This document shows positions 25,961 through 34,394 of a stretch of 43,270 nt of DNA, one piece after another. The stretch covers positions 1-43,270 of the forward strand of contig DATKWD010000102.1 of NCBI GenBank assembly GCA_035529695.1, written 5' to 3'. Under the pieces are notes generated by a model, which worked only from the letters and a program-made list of their open reading frames with translations, did no database searches and was not told the origin of the DNA. The position numbers and the translations under genes were made by a program. This DNA is from DATKWD01 sp035529695 (GTDB lineage: Bacteria; Actinomycetota; Acidimicrobiia; Acidimicrobiales; Salinilacustritrichaceae). Each line of letters opens with the position of its first letter. Positions within the stretch are counted from its first letter, which is position 1.

Positions 25961-27358
25961 TCAGCCGACGGAGCCTTCCATCTGGAGCTCGATGAGGCGG
26001 CTCCACTCGACGGCGTACTCCATCGGCAGGGTACGGGTGACCGGCTCGATGAAGCCGTTCACGATCATGCCCATCGCCTGCTCTTCGGTGAGACCGCGGC
26101 TCCGCAGGTAGAAGAGCTGCTCGTCCGCCACCTTCGACACGGTTGCCTCGTGGCCGATGACGGCGTCGCGTGAGCCGACCTCCATGTAGGGGTAGGTGTC
26201 GCTGATCGACTCGTCATCGAGGATGAGCGCATCGCACTGCACGTGGCTCTTGCAGCCGTAGGCATCGTCTTCGACTCGGACCAGGCCGCGATAGCTGGTG
26301 CGCCCTCCATCCTTGGAGATCGACTTCGACACGATCTTGCTGGTGGTCTCGGGGGCGGCGTGCACCATCTTGGCGCCGGCATCCTGGTGCTGTCCGGGCC
26401 CTGCGTAGGCGACCGACAGCACCGAACCCGAGGCCTTCGGGCCGACCATGTAGACCGCCGGGTACTTCATGGTGAGGCGCGAACCGATGTTGCCGTCGAT
26501 CCACTCCATGTGGCCCTCGGCCTCGACACGGGCGCGCTTGGTGACCAGGTTGAACACGTTGTTCGACCAGTTCTGGATGGTCGTGTAGGTGACCCGGGCA
26601 GAGGGCTTCACGATGATCTCGACCACGGCCGAGTGCAGCGAGTCGGTGGTGTAGACCGGCGCCGAGCAGCCCTCGATGTAGTGCACCTTGGAGCCCTCGT
26701 CGGCGATGATCAGGGTGCGTTCGAACTGGCCCATGTTCTCGGCGTTGATCCGGAAGTAGGCCTGCAACGGCATCTCGACCTCGACGCCGGGCGGCACGTA
26801 GATGAACGAACCCCCCGACCAGGTGGCCGTGTTGAGCGAGCTGAACTTGTTGTCGTTCGACGGGATGACGGTGCCGAAGTACTGCTTGACGAGCTCGGGG
26901 TACTCCTTCAGCGCCGTGTCCATGTCGGTGAAGATGACGCCCTGCTGCTCGAGATCCTCGCGGTTGCGGTGGTACACCACCTCGCTCTCGTACTGGGCAG
27001 TGACACCCGCCAGGTACTTGCGCTCGGCCTCGGGGATGCCCAGCTTCTCGTAGGTGTCCTTCACCGAGTCGGGCAGCTCGTCCCAGGCGTCGACCTGATG
27101 ATCGGTCGGCTTGATGTAATAGAAGATGTCGTCGAAGTAGATCTCGGACATGTCACCACCCCAGCTCGGCATCGGCCGACGCTGGAAGTGCTTGTAGGAC
27201 TTCAGCCGGTTGTTCAGCATCCAGTCGGGTTCACCCTTCATCCACGACATCTCGCGGATGATGTCGGTGTTCAACCCACGTTTGGGCTTGAAGACGTAGT
27301 CCTCCTTGTCACTCCAACCGAGCTTGTACTTGCCGAGGTCGAGGTCTGTGACTGCCAT
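25961..27358 (-). CDS. sufB: Fe-S cluster assembly scaffold SufB
   Basis: SufB, 465 residues, the main scaffold on which nascent Fe-S clusters form. Family marks run from GLNTDIIREMSWMKGEPDWM near the N-terminus through WSGGSFIYVPPGVEVEMPLQ and VHYIEGCSAPVYTTDSLHSA to the cluster-binding end. There, a Cys in KSHVQCDALILDDESISDTY, the Glu of YMEVGSRDAVIGHEATVSK and RGLTEEQAMGMIVNGFIEPV correspond to the key C-terminal residues of E. coli SufB. The ATG at 27358 has AGGTG upstream. It is the first gene of the minus-strand operon; no sufR-type regulator gene stands next to it. Confidence 0.97.
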   Translation of the reverse strand: MAVTDLDLGKYKLGWSDKEDYVFKPKRGLNTDIIREMSWMKGEPDWMLNNRLKSYKHFQRRPMPSWGGDMSEIYFDDIFYYIKPTDHQVDAWDELPDSVKDTYEKLGIPEAERKYLAGVTAQYESEVVYHRNREDLEQQGVIFTDMDTALKEYPELVKQYFGTVIPSNDNKFSSLNTATWSGGSFIYVPPGVEVEMPLQAYFRINAENMGQFERTLIIADEGSKVHYIEGCSAPVYTTDSLHSAVVEIIVKPSARVTYTTIQNWSNNVFNLVTKRARVEAEGHMEWIDGNIGSRLTMKYPAVYMVGPKASGSVLSVAYAGPGQHQDAGAKMVHAAPETTSKIVSKSISKDGGRTSYRGLVRVEDDAYGCKSHVQCDALILDDESISDTYPYMEVGSRDAVIGHEATVSKVADEQLFYLRSRGLTEEQAMGMIVNGFIEPVTRTLPMEYAVEWSRLIELQMEGSVG

Positions 27359-27401
27359 GCGTGCACCTGTTTCATCGGACGTGGGCGAGGATCAATTTCT
27401 C

Positions 27402-27414
27402 CTACGCCGATAGT
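27402..27414 (-). promoter_or_regulatory. sufB-upstream element shared with sufC1
   Basis: On the minus strand ACTATCGGCGTAG ends 43 bases before the sufB ATG. The matching ACTATCGCCGTAG lies 36 bases before the other operon's start, differing at one base. The shorter core CTATCGGCG recurs elsewhere in the window (about 25520 and 32295), so only the longer 13-mer and its position are informative. Confidence 0.45.
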
Positions 27415-27456
27415 AACAACCTCGGTCGGCCGATCCACCCGTCGGCGCACGTCGCC

Positions 27457-28302
27457 CTAGGCCGCCGCCATCGGGCCGTGAGGAGTGGGGCTCATCGGCT
27501 CCTCGTTCCGCAGCCATCGGCCGAGCCCGGCCACACCCGCAGCCATCGTCACACACCCCAGCCAGAGCCCCGACACCACTGCGACCGGGTAGTTGCCGAA
27601 TTCATCGGCTGACCCGACCTCGAGCACACGGAGTGCGGCGAAGGCCACCATGCCGACCGGCCAGGCCAGCGCGAATGCGATCGCCGGCGCCCTTGGCGCG
27701 ACCCCGTTGCGGATCAGCGCGACGCCGACGGCACCGGCCCCGACGGCGATCAAGCCTCCCCACAGCGGAACCAGCCAGGACACCGCCACGGTCGCCGGTG
27801 CCGCGAGGGCCACGAAGACGAGGCCGAGTCGTCCGGGCACACCGAGCCCCCCGAGTCGCTCACGAAGGGCAAGCACCAGGATCAGCGTGATCGTGACGGC
27901 GCCGATCAGACACAGCACCCCGGCGACCCACGGAATCATCGGTGCGAGACCCCAGTCGCGATCGTTGTCGAGCCGGTCGCTCACCAGCCACGCGATGGGG
28001 ACGGCCAGCCACAGCAGCCCGGCGATCATCGCAGCGTCGCCTGCGCTCCGGGTCGAGTGCGTGGGCACCGCCGGTCGGCGACCGCCGCACGCGAGGGCGT
28101 CGGCAACGACATCGGCCTCGCCGAACCGGTGGAGTGTCGAACGTTGCGCCTCCGATGAGGACCGCCCGGCCGCGACGAGGTCCTCGACCGACGAGCGGAG
28201 GTGATCGCTCATCTCGGCCAGGACGTCGTCTCGGTCCGGGCGACGCTTCAGCCGCCTGCCGAGGAGTTCGAGGTACCGATCGATCAACTCGTAGCCGGCC
28301 AC
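27457..28302 (-). CDS. PadR-associated integral membrane protein (HAAS-like signalling partner)
   Basis: A 281-residue protein with a cytoplasmic helical N-terminus and about six membrane helices. Residues 1-62 (VAGYELIDRYLELLGRRLKR, DVLAEMSDHLRSSVEDLVAAG, EADVVADAL) resemble the HAAS/DUF1700-type domain that often accompanies PadR regulators. Membrane segments follow from about residue 92 (AGLLWLAVPIAWLVSD, WVAGVLCLIGAVTITLILVLAL, LGLVFVALAAPATVAVSWLV). The GTG at 28302 has GGAGGG five bases upstream and overlaps the padR gene's end by 19 bases. The pair is likely a membrane sensor or effector plus its transcriptional regulator; the signal is unknown. Confidence 0.82.
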   Translation of the reverse strand: MAGYELIDRYLELLGRRLKRRPDRDDVLAEMSDHLRSSVEDLVAAGRSSSEAQRSTLHRFGEADVVADALACGGRRPAVPTHSTRSAGDAAMIAGLLWLAVPIAWLVSDRLDNDRDWGLAPMIPWVAGVLCLIGAVTITLILVLALRERLGGLGVPGRLGLVFVALAAPATVAVSWLVPLWGGLIAVGAGAVGVALIRNGVAPRAPAIAFALAWPVGMVAFAALRVLEVGSADEFGNYPVAVVSGLWLGCVTMAAGVAGLGRWLRNEEPMSPTPHGPMAAA

Positions 28303-28631
28303 GGCGACCCTCCGATCACGTTCGACACGGCTTCGGAGAACCCGGCCCAGGCCTTGCGTTGCTCGCCGAAGGCACGCAGACCCTTCGGCGTGATCGCGTA
28401 CGTCCGGCGGCGCCGACCCTGGACGACCGACCAGTCCGACGCCAGGTGGCCGCTCCGCTCGAGTCGGTGGAGCACGGGATACACGGTCCCTTCGGGCAGA
28501 TCGAACACGTCGCCACTGCGTGTCTTGAGGTGTTCGATGACGGCGTAGCCGTGTTTGGCCCCGTCGGCGAGCACCGCGAGCACGAGCAGATCCATGTGAC
28601 CCTTGAGCGCTTGACCTTTCATACCTTGCAT
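28284..28631 (-). CDS. PadR family transcriptional regulator
   Basis: A 115-residue winged-helix regulator. The PadR core is clear: KGHMDLLVLAVLADGAKHGY (helix 1-2), VIEHLKTRSGDVFDLPEGTV followed by YPVLHRLERSGHLASD (recognition helix), then a wing with GRRRRTYAITPKGLRAF. It belongs to the shorter PadR-s2 subgroup, which dimerises through one C-terminal helix. It overlaps the membrane protein gene downstream. The start is ATG 28631, or ATG 28622 if the proposed promoter is right, since its transcript would begin very near the codon. It probably represses its own operon. Confidence 0.92.
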   Translation of the reverse strand: MQGMKGQALKGHMDLLVLAVLADGAKHGYAVIEHLKTRSGDVFDLPEGTVYPVLHRLERSGHLASDWSVVQGRRRRTYAITPKGLRAFGEQRKAWAGFSEAVSNVIGGSPWPATS

Positions 28632-28632
28632 T

Positions 28633-28659
28633 CCTATACCTAGCGACTCTAGGCGTCAA
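28633..28659 (-). promoter_or_regulatory. Promoter with palindromic operator in its spacer, padR
   Basis: On the minus strand TTGACG (28659-28654) and TATAGG (28638-28633) make a possible -35/-10 pair. The 15 bases between them are exactly the inverted repeat CCTAG-N5-CTAGG (28639-28653). The 15-base spacing is short for a constitutive promoter. The site is a candidate PadR operator. Confidence 0.5.
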
Positions 28660-28670
28660 GGGATTCGTGG

Positions 28671-30458
28671 TCAGACGCTGGTGGCGGCGTCGCCGGTCCA
28701 GCTCGCGTACAGAGCGGCATACGCCTGGCCGCGCTCCAGCAGCTCGTCGTGCGTTCCGACCTCGACCAGTCGGCCGTCGGCGACCACGGCGACACGATCG
28801 GCGCGAGCTGCCGTCGTGAGTCGGTGGGCGATCACGATCGTGGTGCGACCCTGCATGAGCACCTCCATGGCAGCCTCGACCACGGCCTCGGTGCCTGGGT
28901 CGAGTGACGAGGTCGCCTCGTCGAGCACGAGGACGCCTGGGTCGGCCAACGCAGCACGAGCGATCGACACCAGCTGCTTCTCGCCTGCGGAGAACCGACT
29001 TCCCCGTTCGCGCACCTCGGTGTCGAGGCCGTCGGGAAGCGAATCGAAGCGGTCGAGGACGCCGATCGACTCGAGGGCTGCCGCCACCTCGGCGTCGGTC
29101 GCGTCGGGACGGGCGAGCCGGATGTTCTCGAGCACGTTCCCGTCGAAGAGGAAGCCCTCCTGCGGCACGACCACGATGGCCGAGCGCAACGAGGTGAGCG
29201 AAGCGTCGCGCAGATCGACGCCGCCGACCTTCACCGCTCCTGCCACCGGGTCGTAGAGCCGAGCGATCAGCTTGGCCAACGTCGACTTTCCGGCCCCCGT
29301 GGGGCCGACGAGCGCGATGCGCTCACCCTCGGCGATCCTGAGGTCGACGTCGCGCAGCACCGGATCGCCTCCGGCGTACCCGAACGTGAGCCCCGCGACC
29401 TCGACCTCGCCCCGGTGCGGGAGGTCGATCGGATCGTCGGACTCGGCCACGTCGAGCGGGGTGTCGAGCAGCTCGTAGACCTTCTTGAGCGCGGCGCCGG
29501 CCGACTGCACCGTGTTGAACAGCTGCGACAGCTGCTGCACCGGTTCGAACAGGTTCGACAGCGTGAGGACGAAGAACGTGACCGTGCCGACCGTGAGCGA
29601 TCCCTGGTGCACCCAGTAGCCGCCGATGCCGACCGTTGCCGCCGTCGTCGCGAGCCCGGCGAGTTCGATGACCGGGAGGTACCAGGCCGAGATCTTGACC
29701 GATCGCATGTGTGCCTCGTAGAGGCGCCGGTTGCGGCGGGCGAAGCGGGAGGTCTCGAGGTCTTCGCGGCCGAAGGCCTGCACGACGCGCACGCCGCTGA
29801 TCCCCTCCTGGAGGTGCGAGAGGGTCGCACCGATGCCGTCGCGCACGTCGAGATAGGCCACGTTGGACTCGCGCTGGAACCTGATGGACGCCAGGATGAC
29901 CGGCGGCAACGCCAGCGCACAGAGGGCGAGCAGCTGCCAGGACACGAGCCCCAGGACGACCACCGATGCGGCGAGCAGCAACGAGTTGCTGACGAACATC
30001 AGCAACCCCTGCTGCACGAGCTCCTGCATCGAGTCGACATCGGAGGTCATCCGGCTGACGACGACCCCGGCCTTCTCGCGATCGAAGAAAGGCATGCTGA
30101 GCCGCTGGAGGTGGGCGAACACCCGGAGCCGCAGGTCGCGCAGGAAGTTCTCGCCGATCCGCGCGATGGTCAGGACCTGGAGGCGGAAGAGCACATAGGC
30201 CGCGATCGCCACGCCGATGTAGCCCACGACGGCCTTGTCGAGGATCGAGGCGTCGTTGCCCTTGATGCCGGAGTCGATGCCCCACCTGACCAACAGCGGG
30301 CCGGCGAGCACCGTGGCGGTCCACCCGACGACGAAGAGGGCGGCGAGAACCATCTGTCGCCGATAGGGGCGCATGAGCCGCACGGTGCGACGGATCACCT
30401 GGCCGGCAGCTTCGGCGTCGAGCCGATCTTCCTCGTCGACGCCTCCCTGGGCCCACAT
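28671..30458 (-). CDS. ABC exporter half-transporter, subunit with a degenerate signature
   Basis: A 595-residue type IV ABC exporter half, with a six-helix membrane domain (about 30-320) fused to a nucleotide-binding domain. The NBD has Walker A VGPTGAGKST, Q-loop VVPQEGFLFDG, Walker B VLVLDEATSSLD with the catalytic Glu, and switch His in IVIAHRLTT. The signature is FSAGEKQ rather than LSGGQ. With the adjacent partner this is the pattern of heterodimeric exporters of the TM287/288 and BmrCD kind, which have one degenerate ATP site. The start is ATG 30458, two bases from the partner's stop. The substrate is unknown; drugs, lipids and peptides are common for the class. Confidence 0.93.
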   Translation of the reverse strand: MWAQGGVDEEDRLDAEAAGQVIRRTVRLMRPYRRQMVLAALFVVGWTATVLAGPLLVRWGIDSGIKGNDASILDKAVVGYIGVAIAAYVLFRLQVLTIARIGENFLRDLRLRVFAHLQRLSMPFFDREKAGVVVSRMTSDVDSMQELVQQGLLMFVSNSLLLAASVVVLGLVSWQLLALCALALPPVILASIRFQRESNVAYLDVRDGIGATLSHLQEGISGVRVVQAFGREDLETSRFARRNRRLYEAHMRSVKISAWYLPVIELAGLATTAATVGIGGYWVHQGSLTVGTVTFFVLTLSNLFEPVQQLSQLFNTVQSAGAALKKVYELLDTPLDVAESDDPIDLPHRGEVEVAGLTFGYAGGDPVLRDVDLRIAEGERIALVGPTGAGKSTLAKLIARLYDPVAGAVKVGGVDLRDASLTSLRSAIVVVPQEGFLFDGNVLENIRLARPDATDAEVAAALESIGVLDRFDSLPDGLDTEVRERGSRFSAGEKQLVSIARAALADPGVLVLDEATSSLDPGTEAVVEAAMEVLMQGRTTIVIAHRLTTAARADRVAVVADGRLVEVGTHDELLERGQAYAALYASWTGDAATSV

Positions 30459-30460
30459 GG

Positions 30461-32218
30461 CTACGACACCACCTCGTGCTCGGTCCCGCCGGCGGAGGCG
30501 AGCACCTCGCGGTAACGGGGCTCGTCGCGCAGGAGCTGCTCGTGGGTGCCCGACGCGACGACCCGACCGTCGCCCATCAGCACCACCCGGTCGGCGAGGG
30601 CGATGGTGGAGGGGCGATGGGCGATGACGATCGTCGTCCGACCGGCCATCACCTCGCCGAGGGCGTCGCGGATCTCGTGTTCCTTTGTCGGATCGACCGA
30701 GCTGGTCGCATCGTCGAGGATCAGCACGCTCGGATCGGCGAGAATGGCGCGGGCGATCGAGATGCGTTGCCGCTGCCCGCCCGACAACGAGTAGCCGCGT
30801 TCGCCGACCACCGTGTCGTACCCGTCGTCGAGTTCGACGATGAACTCGTGCGCGCCGGCGAGTCGGGCCGCCCGCTCGATCGCCTCGAAGGGTGCGTCGG
30901 GGTCGGCGAAGGCGATGTTCTCGGCGATCGAGTCGCTGAACAGGAACGTGTCCTCGAACACGATGCCGACCGAACGCCGGAGCTCGGAGAGTCGGAGGTC
31001 GCGGACGTTCACGCCGCCCAGCCGCACCTCGCCGGCCGACACCTCGTAGAACCTCGGCAACAACCGCGCGACGGTGGTCTTGCCGCACCCGGTGGGGCCG
31101 ACCAGGGCCACCGAGGTACCGGCGACGACCTCGAGGTCGAAGTCGGCCAGCACCGGGACCTCGTCGTCCTCGCCGTAGGCGAAGGAGACGTTCCTGAACT
31201 CGACGGTGCCCGAGGGCAGCTCGCCGGCGCCGACCGGGTGTGCGTTGGGGTCGTCGAGGATGACCGGGTCGTGGTCGAGGATCTCGGCGACACGTCCCGC
31301 GGCGGCGGCGGCCCGCTGATAGCTGGCGACGATCATGCCGAGCATGCGCAGCGGCCAGATCAGCATCACCACGTAGACGTTGAACGCGACCAGCGAGCCG
31401 AGAGTCAGCGAACCCTCGAGCACCTGGTGCCCGCCGTATCCGAGCACCGCGATGAGTCCGATGTTCGGCAACAGTTCGAGCGCAGGCAGGTAGCGGGCCC
31501 GGGTCACCGAGGCCGCCATCGACTCGCGGAAGACATCGTCGGCCTCGATCCGGAGCCGGTCGGACATCACCTGTTCAGCGCCGAAGCCCTTGATCACGCG
31601 GACCCCTGCCACCGTCTCCTCCACCACCGAGGCGAGCTCGGCCGACTCGCGCTGGACGCCCATGACCGACGGGAACAAGCGGGTCGAGAACCGCTTGGCG
31701 ATGACGTTGAGGAAGGGCAACGAACCCAGGGCGAGCAAGGTGAGCACGGGATCGATGACGACGAGGATGACGGTGACGGCGGACACCGTCATGAGGTTCG
31801 CGATCGTCAGCGGGATCATGACGACGAGCGCCTGGATCTGTTGGAGGTCGGTGTTGCCCCGGCTCATGAGCTGACCGGTCTGCACCGTGTCGTGGAACGC
31901 GAAGTGGAGCCGCTGGACGTGGGCGAACAACCGGTCGCGGATCGACGCCTCGGCCAGACGCGCCTCGCGGAACGCGAGGTAGCGACGGACGCCGGTGAGG
32001 ACGGCGGAGAACATGCCGACCACGGCGATGGCCAGCGCCCACCCGAGCAGCGAGCCGAGATCGTCGGGCTCGATTCCCTTGTCGATCGCCTGCTTGACGA
32101 GGAGCCCCACGCTCACCTTGGCAAGGCTCCAGGCCAGCCCGACGGCGACGCCGGCCGCGATGCCTCGGGTGCGCGGCTTGAGGGAGTCGATGATCAGCCG
32201 TCGGCCGGCCCGCAACAT
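30461..32218 (-). CDS. ABC exporter half-transporter, subunit with Walker B Asp
   Basis: The first gene of the exporter pair, 585 residues: membrane domain (about 15-310, with VGLAWSLAKVSVGLLVKQAI and LMTVSAVTVILVVIDPVLTL) and NBD. The NBD has Walker A VGPTGCGKTT, Q-loop IVFEDTFLFSD, a canonical signature YSLSGGQRQRISIARA, and Walker B VLILDDATSSVD in which the catalytic Glu is Asp. This complements the degenerate signature of its partner, so together they should make one working and one degenerate ATP site. ATG 32218 is the only standard start in the frame. The frame stays open upstream across a hexanucleotide repeat, as noted there. Confidence 0.93.
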   Translation of the reverse strand: MLRAGRRLIIDSLKPRTRGIAAGVAVGLAWSLAKVSVGLLVKQAIDKGIEPDDLGSLLGWALAIAVVGMFSAVLTGVRRYLAFREARLAEASIRDRLFAHVQRLHFAFHDTVQTGQLMSRGNTDLQQIQALVVMIPLTIANLMTVSAVTVILVVIDPVLTLLALGSLPFLNVIAKRFSTRLFPSVMGVQRESAELASVVEETVAGVRVIKGFGAEQVMSDRLRIEADDVFRESMAASVTRARYLPALELLPNIGLIAVLGYGGHQVLEGSLTLGSLVAFNVYVVMLIWPLRMLGMIVASYQRAAAAAGRVAEILDHDPVILDDPNAHPVGAGELPSGTVEFRNVSFAYGEDDEVPVLADFDLEVVAGTSVALVGPTGCGKTTVARLLPRFYEVSAGEVRLGGVNVRDLRLSELRRSVGIVFEDTFLFSDSIAENIAFADPDAPFEAIERAARLAGAHEFIVELDDGYDTVVGERGYSLSGGQRQRISIARAILADPSVLILDDATSSVDPTKEHEIRDALGEVMAGRTTIVIAHRPSTIALADRVVLMGDGRVVASGTHEQLLRDEPRYREVLASAGGTEHEVVS

Positions 32219-32233
32219 CGCGTCGTTCTCTCG

Positions 32234-32257
32234 CTGATCCTGATCCTGATCCTGGTC
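32234..32257. repeat. Hexanucleotide tandem repeat (CTGATC)n
   Basis: Three perfect copies of CTGATC followed by one CTGGTC, lying 16 bases before the start of the exporter gene on the minus strand. Read on that strand in the exporter frame it would encode alternating Asp-Gln, but no usual start codon precedes it. Confidence 0.75.
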
Positions 32258-32410
32258 GTCGTCGATGACGCTGCCCCCCTCCGCCGACTCGAATCTATCG
32301 GCGCGCAGGGTCGGACCACGAGGTCATTTGTGCCATCTCGCCTCGCGGATCAGTCAAGGTCGGCCCCGATCGTGCCGAACCAGAAGGAAGACGAAAGCGG
32401 ACTCACCTCG

Positions 32411-33217
32411 ATGCGCCTCAACGCGATCACCCTCGGAACTCCAGACGGAAGCGTCGGTCTCACCTTCCATCGCGAGATGACGGTCGTCACCGGACTCGAC
32501 GCACGTGAGCGCGCGGAGCTGTCCGCACGGGTGCTGAGGGCGCTGCTCGGCCAGGACGAGGCCGCAGAGGTTCGCTACACGACCTTCGACGGGCAGGAGC
32601 GGGTGGTGTCGTCCGCGCAGCGGGAGACGGCCGCTGCACACGAGTGGCGGCTGCAGGGAAACGTCGTCGACGACATCGCGCATCTCTGGCGCCTCAGTCT
32701 CGTCGGGCGTGAGTCGTTCCTGTCCGGCGACGAACGGCTGGAAGACCCGCCGGTCCTGATCGAGGCGCGAAGGCAACTGGTCTCCCTCGAACTCGAGCTG
32801 CTCGAGCTGCAGCGCGCCGAGGACAAGGACCCTTCGGAGGTACGGCGACTCGCCGAGCGCGTGACGGCGATGGCGCGTCGGGTGAACGAGCTGCGGGCGA
32901 GCCTCGTCAGCGGCCGCCGCAGCCGCGACGACGAAGCACTCGCGAGCGCAGCCGCCGTCCTCCAGGCGAAGTTCACCGCAGCGGGTTCGCTGGGCATCCA
33001 CAACGAACGCCTGCCGGTGGTGTTCGACGATGCATTCATCGATGCTGCCGCCAGCCGGAAGTGGGACCTGCTCGACCTGCTGCGCCGCCTCGCCACGCAC
33101 AACCAGGTGCTCTATCTGAGCGGCGACCCCTTCGTCGCAGCGTGGGCCCGGAGCGCAGCCGAGCACGACAGGATCCGCCTCGTCGAAACCGACGCGCCCG
33201 TACCGTCGACGGTCTGA
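32411..33217 (+). CDS. SMC/YhaN-like ATPase-fold protein without a Walker A motif
   Basis: A 268-residue protein that resembles the two ends of an SMC, RecN or YhaN ATPase joined by a short coiled coil. The N-terminus (LNAITLGTPDGSVGLTFHR then EMTVVTGLDARERAELSARV) has the fold pattern but reads TGLDARERA where GxNGxGKS is expected. Residues about 120-165 are a Leu/Glu/Arg coiled coil (LVSLELELLELQRAEDKD). The C-terminus has a Walker B-like LPVVFDDAFID followed by a beta strand QVLYLSGDPFVAAWA, as in RecF-type ATPases. ATP binding is therefore doubtful. ATG 32411 is used; a GTG at 32372 is an alternative. It is divergent from the exporter. Confidence 0.75.
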   Translation: MRLNAITLGTPDGSVGLTFHREMTVVTGLDARERAELSARVLRALLGQDEAAEVRYTTFDGQERVVSSAQRETAAAHEWRLQGNVVDDIAHLWRLSLVGRESFLSGDERLEDPPVLIEARRQLVSLELELLELQRAEDKDPSEVRRLAERVTAMARRVNELRASLVSGRRSRDDEALASAAAVLQAKFTAAGSLGIHNERLPVVFDDAFIDAAASRKWDLLDLLRRLATHNQVLYLSGDPFVAAWARSAAEHDRIRLVETDAPVPSTV

Positions 33218-33276
33218 AGGCCGTTTCGTCGGCCCATTGCGCTCGTCCGTCGCGTCGGGCTGCTCAGGCCGTGATC

Positions 33277-33795
33277 TCAGGCGAGCCGGCGGAGGTCGCG
33301 TCTGAACCGTTCGGCGCGCTCGACGTAGGACGCCACTCCTGCGGCGATCGAGGTCGGCCGGACCCGGTCGGCGAGCACCCGTGCCGGAATGCCGAGCGCC
33401 ATTGCCATCGGCGGCACGACCGTACACTCGGTCACGACTGCATTGGCGCCCACGATCGCGTCGGGCCCGACCTCGACCCCGTGGAGCACGATCGACCCCG
33501 ATCCGATCAACGACCGATCCCGGATCACGCACCCCTCCATGTGAACGGCGTGGCCGATCACGCACTCGGCACCGATCCGAGTCGGATGAGCCGCCGTCGT
33601 GTGGATGATCGAGCCGTCCTGCACCGACGTTCTCATTCCCACCGTGATCGGCGCGTCGTCACCTCGGAGCACCGCTCCTGGCCAGACCGACGCGTGGGAA
33701 GCCAGGGTGACGGCGCCGATCACGACGGCGTCCGGGTGCACGTAGGCGGTCGGGTCGATCGACGGTTCGAGATCGCCGAGGGCGTAGATCGGCAC
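33277..33795 (-). CDS. Gamma-carbonic anhydrase-like hexapeptide-repeat protein
   Basis: A 172-residue left-handed beta-helix protein. Hexapeptide repeats run from AYVHPDAVVIGAVTLASHAS through ASVWPGAVLRGDDAPITVGM and TSVQDGSIIHTTAAHPTRIG to the end of the helix. The zinc-binding histidines of the gamma-CA/PaaY family are seen in IIHTT and in GHAVHMEG (H-x4-H). A C-terminal helix (SYVERAERFRRDLRRLA) closes the structure. The ATG at 33795 follows a 47-base gap from the flavin reductase gene on the same strand. True carbonic anhydrase activity is proven for few members. Confidence 0.9.
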   Translation of the reverse strand: MPIYALGDLEPSIDPTAYVHPDAVVIGAVTLASHASVWPGAVLRGDDAPITVGMRTSVQDGSIIHTTAAHPTRIGAECVIGHAVHMEGCVIRDRSLIGSGSIVLHGVEVGPDAIVGANAVVTECTVVPPMAMALGIPARVLADRVRPTSIAAGVASYVERAERFRRDLRRLA

Positions 33796-33842
33796 CGTTC
33801 AGTCTCGGTCGGCCGGCAGGGGACGCCCGTGGACGGTGACCC

Positions 33843-34340
33843 TCAAGAAGCGAACCGTCCGTACCCACCCTTGAAGAACAAGAGCGGACCTGCCGGGCCG
33901 TCGCCGTCGGCGTCGAGGGCGATGACCTCGCCCATCACGAGAAAGTGATCGCCGGCCTCGACCACGCGCTCGATGCGACAATCGATCCAGGCGAGGACGC
34001 CGTGGAGGCGCGGCGATCCTGAGGGGGCGGGCGACCATTCGATGCCGGCGAACTTGTCCTCGGCTCGACTGGCGAACACCCCGCTCGTCTCCTGGTGATG
34101 ATCAGCCAGCACGTTCACACAGAAGTGACCGCTGGCTTCGATGCGCGGCCACGAGCCCGAGGTGCGGGTCGGGTAGAACGCGACCAGAGGCGGGTCGAGC
34201 GACACCGAGCTGAACGATCCGATCGCCATGCCCACCGGACCGTCGTCGGTCGCGCCGGTGATGACGGTCACACCCGTCGGGAAGTGACCGAGCACCTCTC
34301 TGAACTTGGCCCCGTCGATCGCTGGACTGGCGTCGCTCAC
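33843..34340 (-). CDS. Flavin reductase family protein
   Basis: A 165-residue split-barrel flavin reductase (HpaC/FlaRed type) that makes reduced FMN or FAD with NAD(P)H, usually to feed a monooxygenase. The family pattern is present: FREVLGHFPTGVTVITGATD, then MAIGSFSSVSLDPPLVAFYP with the flavin-contacting S-x-SLDPPL, and HFCVNVLADHHQETSGVFAS in the middle. The end GPLLFFKGGYGRF matches the C-terminal active-site strand. No cognate monooxygenase is in the window. The start is ATG 34340. It lies 54 bases downstream of the MBL-fold gene, on the same strand. Confidence 0.93.
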   Translation of the reverse strand: MSDASPAIDGAKFREVLGHFPTGVTVITGATDDGPVGMAIGSFSSVSLDPPLVAFYPTRTSGSWPRIEASGHFCVNVLADHHQETSGVFASRAEDKFAGIEWSPAPSGSPRLHGVLAWIDCRIERVVEAGDHFLVMGEVIALDADGDGPAGPLLFFKGGYGRFAS

Positions 34341-34394
34341 TTCGTTCCTCCACTCAGATGTCGGCGCGCCACCGATGGTAGTTGTCGGCTCGAC

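Noticed and set aside
30476..33217. A 913-codon plus-strand frame
   Set aside because: Most of it is antisense to the exporter gene. The true gene is the last 268 codons, from 32411.
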